Origin: Rubripirellula amarantea
GTDB taxonomy: Bacteria; Planctomycetota; Planctomycetia; Pirellulales; Pirellulaceae
Direction of reading: 5' to 3'
NCBI RefSeq assembly: GCF_007859865.1
Contig: NZ_SJPI01000001.1
Coordinates: forward strand, 1,054,001 to 1,118,000
DNA length: 64,000 nt
Notes under the pieces: model-generated
The model's input: the letters and a program-made list of their open reading frames with translations, nothing else
The model's database searches: none
What the model was told of the DNA's origin: nothing
Translations under genes and position numbers: made by a program
Shown: piece after piece, positions 17,070 through 27,220 of the stretch
Position numbering within the stretch: position 1 is the stretch's first letter
Layout: every line of letters starts with the position of its first letter

Positions 17070-18905
17070 CTATTTGGCGTTCGCCATCGCTTCAAGCTGG
17101 ACGGTCGACCTGCCCTGCTCTTTTTCCAAGTAAGCTCTGCCAAACTTCACGTTGACGTGATCCCAGGGCAATTTGTCCATCATTTCGTATTTCTGATGGA
17201 CTTGCTGCTCGATATCAATTCCAGCATCCTCAATCGCCTGCCACCAACGTTTAGGATCCATGTATTCAGTCCAACCATCCATTCGAGCGCCGCGTTCCCA
17301 AGCCAGACGAATAACTTTGCCGGTACGACGGTCACCGCGACTGAGCACGCCTTCGAGCAAACTCGTTTCGATGTCATGACACTTTACCGTCACGCTGCGA
17401 ATCTTCACCAGACTTCGCATGTACCGGTGCGCCCATCGGAAGTAGTCCCGCGTTTGCATGCCGTTCCACTGGTAAGGCGTATGAGATTTGGGAACGAAAT
17501 TAGAAACGCTCGCAGTCACTCGGGCGAAACGCCCCGTTTCCTCTTTGCCGACGGTTGCGATCATTTCGGCAAGCTCCACGATCCCCTCCAAATCGACGGG
17601 ACGTTCACCGGGTAAGCCGCACATGAAATACAGCTTCACGCTGTCAAAGCCATGGTTGAAGGCGACACGACAACCATCAATCAAGTCGCTGTTCTTGATT
17701 TTCTTGCGAATCTGTTCACGCATGTCATCGCGTGCGACCTCCGGTGCCAATGTCATGCTGCGACGTCGATCACTGCCGAGCAAAATAGGGATGGTCTTCA
17801 GCTGGTCATTCACCCGCAAACTTGGAACACTAATATTCACTCCGAGCGGACGAAACACCTCGTGAAGTCGCATGACAAGTGGTTCGAAGTGCGGGTAGTC
17901 ACTGCTGGAAAGCGAAAGAATGCTGATCTCGTTGTAGCCGGTGTTTTTGTAGCTCTCCCATGCAGCATCAACGATCGTCTCCACTTCGCGAACTCGCAGA
18001 GGTCGCTTGATAACGGTGCTTTGACAGAAACGACACAAGTGAGGACAGCCGCGCATGATCTCGACGGCGATTCGGTCATGAACCGTTTCGATGTATGGCA
18101 CAATGGGCGACGTCGGTAACGGCATGCCATCAAGATCACTGATCGTACTCGGTGCGATCGTTTCAGGGACGTCACCGCGAGTACGGTTGATGGCTGCGAT
18201 GCGACCTTCTTTGTATTCAGGCTCATAAAACCGCGGCACGTAGGCGCAATCCATTTTCTGAGCGACCTCGGCCAAAGCATCTTCACGTTGCTTGCGACCT
18301 TCTTCACCTTCGGCGAATGAGCCATCCTCGCGAGCGTAGCGTTCCTTCAATTCAATCCACAAATCGCAAATCACTGGCAAGACGGGTTCACCGTCGCCGA
18401 TGATCAGAACGTCGAAGTAATCGGCCATCGGTTCGGGATTCTGGGCGCAGGGGCCACCGGCGATCATCAGAGGATCCGCCATCGTTCGGTCAACGGCTTC
18501 GAGCGGAATGCCGCCCAAATCCATCATGGTCAGAACGTTGGGACCGCTGATCTCATATTGCAAAGACAATCCGATAACATCGAATTCCGATAAGGCGGTG
18601 AATGTTTCGAGGCTGTACAGCGGCACGCCGTGTTCGCGCATCTTGGCCTCCATATCTGGCCAAGGACAAAACACCCGCTCGGCCGCCCAGTCCTCTCGGC
18701 GGTTCATCATCGAATACAGAACCTGCAGACCATGATGGCTCATTCCGATGGTGTAGGCGTCCGGAAACCCCAAACACAACTTGCCACGAACCTCGCGGTG
18801 ATCCTTAACCACAATATTTCGCTCGCCACCAACGTACTGCGCAGGCATTTGAACGTGAGGCCAAACGCGGGATTCGAGGATTCGTCGTCGCTGTTGATTT
18901 ATCAT
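17070..18905 (-). CDS. B12-binding-type radical SAM protein (TIGR03960 family)
   Basis: A 611-residue radical SAM enzyme. Residues 40-190 form a cobalamin-binding-like Rossmann region (GKLCLGFPDAYTIGMSHHG), followed by the cluster motif C287-x3-C291-x2-C294 in RGCPHLCRFCQ. The sequence FARVTASVSNFVPKSHTPYQW in the C-terminal part is typical of the TIGR03960 family. In many bacteria this protein is paired or fused with a DUF2344 (TIGR03936) partner, next to ribosome or RNase genes; no such partner is visible here. The substrate is unknown. Confidence 0.85.
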   Translation of the reverse strand: MINQQRRRILESRVWPHVQMPAQYVGGERNIVVKDHREVRGKLCLGFPDAYTIGMSHHGLQVLYSMMNRREDWAAERVFCPWPDMEAKMREHGVPLYSLETFTALSEFDVIGLSLQYEISGPNVLTMMDLGGIPLEAVDRTMADPLMIAGGPCAQNPEPMADYFDVLIIGDGEPVLPVICDLWIELKERYAREDGSFAEGEEGRKQREDALAEVAQKMDCAYVPRFYEPEYKEGRIAAINRTRGDVPETIAPSTISDLDGMPLPTSPIVPYIETVHDRIAVEIMRGCPHLCRFCQSTVIKRPLRVREVETIVDAAWESYKNTGYNEISILSLSSSDYPHFEPLVMRLHEVFRPLGVNISVPSLRVNDQLKTIPILLGSDRRRSMTLAPEVARDDMREQIRKKIKNSDLIDGCRVAFNHGFDSVKLYFMCGLPGERPVDLEGIVELAEMIATVGKEETGRFARVTASVSNFVPKSHTPYQWNGMQTRDYFRWAHRYMRSLVKIRSVTVKCHDIETSLLEGVLSRGDRRTGKVIRLAWERGARMDGWTEYMDPKRWWQAIEDAGIDIEQQVHQKYEMMDKLPWDHVNVKFGRAYLEKEQGRSTVQLEAMANAK

Positions 18906-19001
18906 GTCTTAGTGGTGGTTGCGTTACGAAACAGGATTGGGCCTGCTAAAGTGTGACCGAAAACAGGTGGCAGACACAAGGCAAACCAAAGGTGATCTTT
19001 C

Positions 19002-19313
19002 GTGAGTGATTTCGAAGTTGTCGGCAAAGTAAGTGAATTTGAAGATAATCAAGGTCGAGCCGTCGTCGTAGACGGTCGCATGGTTGCCGTGTTCAAAAAA
19101 GGCGACCAATGGTACGCAATCGACGACCTGTGCCCCCACATGGGTGCATCGTTGGCCGAGGGTTATGTCGAAGACAATACGGTCACCTGTCCTTGGCACG
19201 CTTGGCGATTCTGCATCAAAGACGGAACCTGGGAGGACAATCCTCGTGTGAAGGTCGACTCGTTTGAAGTCAAAGTCGAAGGCGACGATGTGATGGTCAA
19301 GCCCATCGACTAG
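19002..19313 (+). CDS. Rieske [2Fe-2S] protein, NirD-like
   Basis: A 103-residue single-domain Rieske protein. The cluster ligands are C44 and H46 (CPHMG) and C63 and H66 (CPWHAW). The small size and lack of a membrane anchor match soluble ferredoxin-like or nitrite-reductase small-subunit (NirD-type) proteins rather than bc1 Rieske subunits. No nitrite reductase is nearby, so its electron partner is unknown. The GTG start has AAAGGTG about six bases upstream. Confidence 0.9.
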   Translation: MSDFEVVGKVSEFEDNQGRAVVVDGRMVAVFKKGDQWYAIDDLCPHMGASLAEGYVEDNTVTCPWHAWRFCIKDGTWEDNPRVKVDSFEVKVEGDDVMVKPID

Positions 19314-19459
19314 GTTTGCAGTGACTAGCATCCGGTGCTTAAGTTTTTGTTAACCAAGTTTGCATTAATGAAGCATTCTTCGTTTCGACATCCATCGGAC
19401 CGAAGCTAGCCCACAGCCTAACGCCGTTCGCGAAACTCGATCTAACACCCCCAACGCTA

Positions 19460-20140
19460 TCACACGCTAAAACTTTCGCCCACGGCGAGCACCTTCGCCT
19501 GGCAGCCGGCTTGAGCAACTTGCTTAGCCCATGCGTCAGCGTCTTGATCGATCGGCGGCCACGTGCCGTAGTGCGTAGGGAGAACCATTTTGGGTTCGAT
19601 CAACTTGATCGCCGCGATTGAATCGTCCAACCCCATTGTGAACAGGTCACCGATCGGTAGCACAGCGACGTCAACACCACTGGCATAGAACTTCATGTCG
19701 CTGAAGTAAGCCGTATCGCCAGCGAAGTAAATTCGCTTGCCCTGAATGGTTAGCACAAACCCCGCGGCACATCCCCCATAGGTTCCGTCCGGAAGCCCGC
19801 TAGAGTGAATTGCCGGCACCATTTGAACCCGACCAAACGGAAGAACAATGCTGCCGCCAATATTCATACCGGTGGTGCTGGTTACTTCCTTGCCGCTAAA
19901 CCAAGTCGCGATTTCAAAGTTTGCCACCACGTTGGAATTGCAACGCTTGGCGATGACTTCGACGTCGGTGACATGATCAAAATGGCCATGCGTCACCAGT
20001 ATGTGCGAAACGTTGTCCGCGAAATCGACCTCTGAAACTTTGGCTGCTGGATTATCCGTAAAAAACGGATCGAGCAATACGCGATGATCGCCCGTTTCGA
20101 TCAACCAAGAAGCATGGGAAAGCCAAGTTAGTTTCGTCAT
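19460..20140 (-). CDS. UPF0173 metal-dependent hydrolase (MBL fold)
   Basis: A 226-residue metallo-beta-lactamase-fold protein of the UPF0173/YtkL family. The metal motif HGHFDHVTD is present, with a further histidine at GDTAYFSD-adjacent and LPTHYGTWP sites. The start TKLTWLSHASWLIE is typical. The natural substrate is unknown. It lies 63 bp after trpB in the same direction, where trpA would often be found, so it may be co-transcribed with trpB without sharing its pathway. Confidence 0.9.
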   Translation of the reverse strand: MTKLTWLSHASWLIETGDHRVLLDPFFTDNPAAKVSEVDFADNVSHILVTHGHFDHVTDVEVIAKRCNSNVVANFEIATWFSGKEVTSTTGMNIGGSIVLPFGRVQMVPAIHSSGLPDGTYGGCAAGFVLTIQGKRIYFAGDTAYFSDMKFYASGVDVAVLPIGDLFTMGLDDSIAAIKLIEPKMVLPTHYGTWPPIDQDADAWAKQVAQAGCQAKVLAVGESFSV

Positions 20141-20203
20141 GAGCAGTTCTAAACGTGGGGAATCGTTGCTGGTTTGAGCGGATTACAAAAGTGAGGTTTC
20201 AAC

Positions 20204-21427
20204 TCACCATTCTTCGCCACGCAAACGGGCAATTTCCATGGCGTCCTTGTCACCGCGACCTGACAAGCAAACCACAACATGTTCATCGGGCGACATCGTG
20301 GCGGCGATGTCAACGGCCTTGGCAACTGCGTGGGCAGTTTCCAAGGCACACATGATGCCTTCTGTTTTGGCTAGGCGGTCGAACGATTTCATCGCCGCTT
20401 CGTCACCGCAATCGATGTAGTCGACTCGGCCGGAATCCTTCCAATAACTGTGCTCGGGTCCAACGCCTGGATAATCAAGCCCGGCGCTCATCGAATGAAC
20501 GTCACATGTTTGTCCGTCCTCGTCCTGCATCACGTAGCTGTAACTGCCATGCAGAACCCCAGGACTTCCAAAGGAAAGCGGTGATGCGTGATCACCGGGG
20601 TTGTGGCTTCGGCCGCCCGCTTCGACGCCCACCATGCGAACACCTTCGTCTTCGACAAACGGATAGAACATGCCCGCCGCGTTGCTGCCTCCCCCGACAC
20701 AAGCAACCACGCAATCTGGCAATCGGCCAAACTCAGCCACCGATTGCTCGCGAGTTTCGCGACCGATCACGGCCTGGAAATCGCGAACCATCATCGGAAA
20801 CGGGTGAGGCCCGATAACGCTGCCAATGATGTAGTGAGTATCCTCGACCGAAGACATCCAATCTCGCATCGCTTCGTTAACTGCGTCACGCAGCGTTTTG
20901 GATCCACTTTCAACACTGCAAATCTCTGCCCCCAGCAATTTCATGCTGAACACGTTTGGTTTCTGACGACGAATGTCCTCAGCACCCATGTAGACCTTGC
21001 AAGGCAATCCGAAGTGAGCACAAGCGGTCGCTGAAGCGACTCCGTGTTGGCCTGCGCCAGTTTCCGCGATCACACGAGTTTTGCCCATTCGAAGCGTCAA
21101 GAGTGCTTGTCCGAGCGTGTTATTAATTTTGTGAGCGCCGGTGTGATTGAGGTCTTCTCGCTTGAGCCATATCTGTGCACCACCGACTTCCTTGCTAAGC
21201 CGCTTAGCATGGTAGAGCGGGTTGGCCCGCCCGACGAACGTCCGTAGCAATTCACTCAGTTCGGCCTGGAAAGAGGGATCATTCTTCGCCTTTTCATACT
21301 CTTGCGATAATTCGTCCAAGGCACGGGTCAGCGTTTCAGGCACAAACCGCCCTCCGAATTCGCCAAAACGCCCCCGGGCATCAGGGACGGACGCGGATGC
21401 AGATGCGGAAACCGGTGAAGTGGTCAT
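20204..21427 (-). CDS. trpB: Tryptophan synthase beta chain
   Basis: A 407-residue PLP enzyme that condenses indole and serine to tryptophan. The PLP lysine is in HTGAHKINN, the phosphate-binding loop is [10 protein letters not shown], and the N-terminal signature [15 protein letters not shown] follows a Ser/Ala-rich leader. The ATG at 21427 gives a normal length; an earlier in-frame codon adds 22 unrelated residues. No trpA is adjacent, so the alpha subunit must be encoded outside the window. Confidence 0.96.
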   Translation of the reverse strand: MTTSPVSASASASVPDARGRFGEFGGRFVPETLTRALDELSQEYEKAKNDPSFQAELSELLRTFVGRANPLYHAKRLSKEVGGAQIWLKREDLNHTGAHKINNTLGQALLTLRMGKTRVIAETGAGQHGVASATACAHFGLPCKVYMGAEDIRRQKPNVFSMKLLGAEICSVESGSKTLRDAVNEAMRDWMSSVEDTHYIIGSVIGPHPFPMMVRDFQAVIGRETREQSVAEFGRLPDCVVACVGGGSNAAGMFYPFVEDEGVRMVGVEAGGRSHNPGDHASPLSFGSPGVLHGSYSYVMQDEDGQTCDVHSMSAGLDYPGVGPEHSYWKDSGRVDYIDCGDEAAMKSFDRLAKTEGIMCALETAHAVAKAVDIAATMSPDEHVVVCLSGRGDKDAMEIARLRGEEW

Positions 21428-21624
21428 GAAATTCCAAAGCTGGAAATAGTGGAACTGAAATTTGGACACCTGGTGACGTCCCAAGATAGTCAAACCGCGT
21501 TTGGGACTCGATCGTCACAGTGGCAATTGTCCCCAGGAATCGCCGAACGGTCAACGCGATCGGTCGGTCCAACCCAAGAACACTCAAATTTGCTCTGTGA
21601 TTGTCGGTTTGCTTGAAGGCAGCC

Positions 21625-21672
21625 CACCCAACCGATAGCTCACCCAACCGATAGCCCGCTTGACCGATAGCT
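21625..21672. repeat. Three 16-bp tandem direct repeats upstream of dapB
   Basis: ACCGATAGC starts at 21631, 21647 and 21663, an exact 16-bp period. Units 1 and 2 (CACCCAACCGATAGCT and CACCCAACCGATAGCC) differ at one base; unit 3 keeps the 3' half. The array ends 25 bp before the dapB ATG, in the expected promoter or leader, so it is a candidate for binding an oligomeric regulator. Confidence 0.7.
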
Positions 21673-21697
21673 CAGACTACCTGCTAAACTTCGCCGC

Positions 21698-22501
21698 ATG
21701 AACAAATCAATTCAACTTGCCGTTCACGGAGCGGCCGGACGTATGGGACAGCGAGTCCTAGCCTTGGCCGCCGAAGATTCCGCCATTGAAATCGTTGCCG
21801 CGATTGAACATGCCGCTAGTCCCAAACTCGGCGTCGACGCCGGACTCAACGCGGGTATCTCTGCTTTGGATCTGGAATTGTCCGCTGACTGGCCAGCCGC
21901 CGCTTCCTGCGTGATCGACTTTTCGCTGCCAGTTGCCGTCGATGACTGCATCGCCAAATGCGTCGAAACCAAAACCCCCTTGGTGATGGCCACCACGGGC
22001 CTGACCGAGATCCAGAAGGCACTCCTGCACGATGCCGCCAAAACGATCCCGATCGTGTTCGCGCCAAGCATGTCGATGGCGGTGAACTTAACCATGAAAG
22101 TCACTCAGCAAATCACCGAGACGCTGAAGAACGTTCCCGGCGGACTTGACATCGAGATTCTTGAACGCCACCACCGATTCAAGGCGGATGCCCCCAGTGG
22201 AACGGCACTTCGATTTGGCGAACTGATCGCTGAAAAGATGGACGGTGACGTCACACACTTGCACGGCCGTGAAGGCGAAACCGGACAGCGAACTCGAAAT
22301 GAGATCGGCTATCACGCGATACGAGTTGGTGACAATCCCGGCGAACACACGATTGTGTTTGGCATGCTAGGTGAGCGGATCGAAGTCAATGTCGCCGCGA
22401 GCAATCGCGACTGCTACGCATCGGGTGCGATCGTGGCTGCTAAGTGGTTGCAGGACAAATCGGCTGGACTGTACAGCATGTTCGATGTGCTAGGACTCTA
22501 G
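21698..22501 (+). CDS. dapB: 4-Hydroxy-tetrahydrodipicolinate reductase
   Basis: A 267-residue enzyme of the diaminopimelate/lysine pathway. The nucleotide-binding GAAGRMGQR is at the N-terminus, and the active-site segment EILERHHRFKADAPSGTA carries the catalytic His pair and Lys. The planctomycete cell wall contains peptidoglycan, so the enzyme may serve both lysine and wall synthesis. It is followed after five bases by a small gene on the same strand. A triplicated 16-bp element lies just upstream. Confidence 0.97.
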   Translation: MNKSIQLAVHGAAGRMGQRVLALAAEDSAIEIVAAIEHAASPKLGVDAGLNAGISALDLELSADWPAAASCVIDFSLPVAVDDCIAKCVETKTPLVMATTGLTEIQKALLHDAAKTIPIVFAPSMSMAVNLTMKVTQQITETLKNVPGGLDIEILERHHRFKADAPSGTALRFGELIAEKMDGDVTHLHGREGETGQRTRNEIGYHAIRVGDNPGEHTIVFGMLGERIEVNVAASNRDCYASGAIVAAKWLQDKSAGLYSMFDVLGL

Positions 22502-22506
22502 CCGAT

Positions 22507-22869
22507 ATGGCCAAATGCGACGAAGGCTACCGCTGTGATGTTTGCGGCGAAGACGTCACCTCAATCGTCGTCAGTGACCTGTACCTTCGTTTCGTCATCG
22601 GCGAACTTGACCCCGAGGTGCTTCACACTTCTCCGGAACGACACCTGCGGTGCAACCCAGTGCTGGCTCAGTTCATCGAGCATGAAAATTTCGAGCCAAT
22701 CGCTGCGGAGGGCGAATTTGCCAAGCCGCTGCTCGACGCCGACTATGTCCGAGATCGCACCCGGTTAGTCACCCGCGGCTACGAGCGTTTGCTGGAAATC
22801 GCTAATACCGAGGGTGATCGCGATGTGACCACTTACCCGCTTCCCGAAGTCATCGACCGGTATAAGTAG
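22507..22869 (+). CDS. Small zinc-ribbon-like protein of unknown function
   Basis: A 120-residue protein beginning MAKCDEGYRCDVCGEDV. Cysteines at 4, 10 and 13, plus a later one in HLRCNP, could form a zinc site. The rest is acidic and probably helical. I recognise no named family. It begins five bases after the dapB stop, so it is almost certainly co-transcribed with dapB. A frame beginning 63 bp earlier inside dapB is unlikely to be used. Confidence 0.7.
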   Translation: MAKCDEGYRCDVCGEDVTSIVVSDLYLRFVIGELDPEVLHTSPERHLRCNPVLAQFIEHENFEPIAAEGEFAKPLLDADYVRDRTRLVTRGYERLLEIANTEGDRDVTTYPLPEVIDRYK

Positions 22870-22942
22870 TCTACGGTTGAGCTAACCAAATCTGCTACGC
22901 TCTGACATCAAAGGTAGGCAACTCCAACGCAGAGCATTTCTT

Positions 22943-24229
22943 TTGTCAGGCAAACTATTTAATCGCGGATTCATGTCGCTCGTCGCGAGCCAGTTTTTTG
23001 GTGCGATGAATGACAATGTGCTCAAAGGCATCCTGACATTCATGGTCATCGACGGCGCTTGGGCTGGGCACTTGGGCTCCGGTGGACAAGGGATCGTGGG
23101 CATCTGCTTTACGATTCCCTTCATTTTGCTTTCCGGCTATGCGGGGCAATTGGCCGACCGCCATTCCAAGAAGACGGTGACGCTATGGGTCAAAGTCGCC
23201 GAGATCCCCATCGTCTTGGTTGCGGGCCTTGGATTTTGGATGGGGGACCTATGGATCACTTTATCAGCTCTCGTCGCGCTTACCTGCCAAAGTGCGTTCT
23301 TCGGGCCCGCCAAATACGGAATGATCCCCGAGCTTGTCGACGACGAACAACTATCCAAAGCCAATGGCACCATCAATATGATGACCAACGTTGCCGTCAT
23401 TGTGGGAACGCTGGTCGCCGGCGTTGTAAGTGATTTGTATGCTCCGCAAGACAGCAAGATCGCTGGCATCGTATCGCTGCCGATCATCACGCTGTTCTTG
23501 ATCGCAGTCGGTGGACTGATTGCTGCTTTGTTCCTTTCGCCATTGCAGCCAGGCGATCGGTCTCTCAAGTACAACTTCAATCCCTTTTCGACTTACATCG
23601 AAACCATTCGTGAAATGTCCAAGACACGGCTATTGATGGTGATGATGGCGTGGGGATATTTCTATCTGCTAGCTGGCATCGCACTGTTTATTGTGCCAGA
23701 GTACACGGTCGTGCTGGGAATCAACCGCGCCGAAGCAAGCGTTTTGATGGGTGTGCTAGGTGTTGCCATCGGCGTGGGCTGCGCAGTCGCGGGGCTCGTC
23801 TCGGGCAACCGAATCCAACCCAAGCTTATTCCGATCGGCGCGTTCGGATTAATCTTGTTCTTCACACTGCTGGCTGCCGTGCCACCTTGGATGCCCGATG
23901 CATCGCCAATGGCTCGTGTTGCGCTAAGCAATGTTTCGTTCTTTATTCTAGGTGCCGGCTTCTTCGCAGGTTTCTACATTGTTCCTTTGCAAGCCTTGCT
24001 GCAGAAACTTTCCCCCGACAATGAACGAGGACGATTCCTAGGCACTGCCAACGCTGTGTCGTTCGCGTTTCTAACCGTCGCAGCATTGTTCTACTGGGCG
24101 GTTCGTCCTGCGTTCGGCGATAAACCTCAGCACATCTTTTACCTCAGCAGCGTTCTGATGGCGGCCGGTGCTGCGTTCTTCCTGTATCGTTTACGTGGTA
24201 CTGGACTAGTGATGGGCAAAGCAGCTTAG
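22943..24229 (+). CDS. MFS transporter, LplT/lysophospholipid-transporter-like
   Basis: A 428-residue protein with about 12 membrane helices. The N-terminal ASQFFGAMNDNVLKG and the loop GQLADRHSKK fit the MFS branch that includes LplT and the MFS half of Aas-type proteins, which flip lysophospholipids. No acyltransferase domain follows, so the substrate is uncertain. The best start is a TTG that gives a complete first helix; the ATG ten codons later is possible. A terminator-like hairpin lies right after the stop. Confidence 0.8.
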   Translation: MSGKLFNRGFMSLVASQFFGAMNDNVLKGILTFMVIDGAWAGHLGSGGQGIVGICFTIPFILLSGYAGQLADRHSKKTVTLWVKVAEIPIVLVAGLGFWMGDLWITLSALVALTCQSAFFGPAKYGMIPELVDDEQLSKANGTINMMTNVAVIVGTLVAGVVSDLYAPQDSKIAGIVSLPIITLFLIAVGGLIAALFLSPLQPGDRSLKYNFNPFSTYIETIREMSKTRLLMVMMAWGYFYLLAGIALFIVPEYTVVLGINRAEASVLMGVLGVAIGVGCAVAGLVSGNRIQPKLIPIGAFGLILFFTLLAAVPPWMPDASPMARVALSNVSFFILGAGFFAGFYIVPLQALLQKLSPDNERGRFLGTANAVSFAFLTVAALFYWAVRPAFGDKPQHIFYLSSVLMAAGAAFFLYRLRGTGLVMGKAA

Positions 24230-24239
24230 ATACTTCCAC

Positions 24240-24277
24240 AAAAAAAGATCGCTGAGCAGGTCCTGCTCAACGATCTT
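24240..24277 (-). terminator. Rho-independent terminator of thiC
   Basis: An inverted repeat AAGATCG / TGAGCAG pairs with CTGCTCA / CGATCTT (24245-24277). On the minus strand it is followed by a run of T residues (24246-24241), placing it 44 bp past the thiC stop. The converging MFS gene also ends next to it, so it may serve both. Confidence 0.8.
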
Positions 24278-24320
24278 GATGTTGTCGATCATTGCTAAGC
24301 GGCGAAGTGCCGTTGATCAC

Positions 24321-25649
<1,329 letters not shown>

Positions 25650-25730
25650 CTATCAAAAAGCTCCATCGGCGTTGAATTTGGACACCAAGTTATAGGCACG
25701 AAGCCCGTCAATGAGTAGGTGCAACCACGA

Positions 25731-27161
25731 TTAAAGCGTTTTGAGATATTCTAAGACTGCGTTTTTTTCATCCTCAGAGAGCAAATCCGGATAATCGTGC
25801 CCCTGGTTACTCTTGCCAAAACGCCGAGTGTCGAAGTAAGTGCGCCGCACTGCGACATCGGGGTGCGTTAACGGCACCTTATCAACCACTTCGATCGAAA
25901 ACCCCATCTTCGCATCGTCAATCGCCTCTGAAATCCGCCGCCACACCTGGGGCCGCTGAGTTGGGTGAAGCACATGCCAAAGTGTCGGAACACTTCCGTT
26001 GTGAAAATACGGCGGCGATGCCCAAATGCCATCCAATGGCGGTGCAACATACCCATCGGGGGCCACAATCGTGTCCTGCTGATCATCTTGGCCGACGTTC
26101 GCAAACCAACTACTGGCGTATTTTTTTCGTCCTTCAACTGATAAGGCCTTGAGCCGAACAGGGTCAGTCCCAATGTCGTTGATCGGAATTCGACGATTGG
26201 GGTAGGTCCAATCGTCACCTCCAAATTGACGGTCGTACGTTCCGTGACATTCAGCACAGGTTTGGTTGAACACTACCCTGCCCTGCTCCGCGAGATCCAC
26301 GTTCACTTCGCCTTCGTACTTAGGCGGTCGCAAAGACGCGAGGTAGTCGTAGACATCGCGAAAGGCATTTTCATTTTCGCGATAGAACTCTGGTCCGTTC
26401 TCAGGAATCAACGTGAACTGCATCAATCCGCGATGCCCCTTTTCGGCGAATCCATCAATGTACAAATACGGTCGCTTATGAAACGTCCACCAGGGTGGAG
26501 CGTCCATGTCATGATGAGTGAATGAAGTCGGCGGAGTGTTAACGACATTCAAATCAGCGTCACGACTGCTCATCAATCCCATCCCAAAGACCACTGCGTT
26601 AGTGGTCCCATGGGTCGTGCCCAAAGGAATGAACAACGCTCCCATGTCCATGCGTGAGAACGGACGACCGAGTTTAAACTTCGTCGACCGAATTTCTTCA
26701 GTCATCGTTTGCAAAGCAAAACGATTGTTGGGCGCCCCGGGCGTTGACTTGCCATAAACACTGCCGCCGTGACATGAAAAACAATTCATGGTCCAAGTAC
26801 CATCATCGTCGACGACGTACTGCAGCGGTTTGCCGGAATCATCATCGGGACGAGTGGTCAGTCCGTAACGCTCAAACGCCATCGCCCGGCGTTCTTGCAA
26901 CGTCGCGGTTTCGGCTTGACGGCGAAGAGGCTCAGGCCACGACTGCCAAACCTGATCAAACGTGTCCTGAGAAAAATCACTGGTCAGCACCGGGTGCTCG
27001 GTCAGAAACCGATATCCGCGTTCAGCCGAACTGGAAGTCCGAACGGTTTCGTCGGCGGCGAGCGGAACCCAGCCAATCCCTATCACGCTAAAACCAACCA
27101 AGCAAACGGTGGCAAGCAGCGGGTGAGAAAATGGACGCAACGGATTTTGAAACTTCATCAT
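25731..27161 (-). CDS. Secreted dihaem cytochrome c protein
   Basis: A 476-residue exported protein with a signal peptide (about 1-36) and two haem sites, CFSCH near residue 128 and CAECH near 307. The second half, with PPLDGIWASPPYFHNGSVPTL, resembles the C-terminal haem domain of the MauG/cytochrome c peroxidase-like and related planctomycete cytochromes; the first half is less familiar. It could be an electron carrier or an oxidoreductase of the cell envelope. It is monocistronic as far as can be seen. Confidence 0.8.
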   Translation of the reverse strand: MMKFQNPLRPFSHPLLATVCLVGFSVIGIGWVPLAADETVRTSSSAERGYRFLTEHPVLTSDFSQDTFDQVWQSWPEPLRRQAETATLQERRAMAFERYGLTTRPDDDSGKPLQYVVDDDGTWTMNCFSCHGGSVYGKSTPGAPNNRFALQTMTEEIRSTKFKLGRPFSRMDMGALFIPLGTTHGTTNAVVFGMGLMSSRDADLNVVNTPPTSFTHHDMDAPPWWTFHKRPYLYIDGFAEKGHRGLMQFTLIPENGPEFYRENENAFRDVYDYLASLRPPKYEGEVNVDLAEQGRVVFNQTCAECHGTYDRQFGGDDWTYPNRRIPINDIGTDPVRLKALSVEGRKKYASSWFANVGQDDQQDTIVAPDGYVAPPLDGIWASPPYFHNGSVPTLWHVLHPTQRPQVWRRISEAIDDAKMGFSIEVVDKVPLTHPDVAVRRTYFDTRRFGKSNQGHDYPDLLSEDEKNAVLEYLKTL

Positions 27162-27220
27162 GCCTCATGGTAGACCGACATCAATAGTCGCGGCGCAACG
27201 TATTTTACAAAGTCTGTCCG

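Noticed and set aside
25650-25730. Possible TPP riboswitch before thiC
   Set aside because: Only 81 bp are available before the next gene, and I could not find the conserved CUGAGA-type core on the coding strand.
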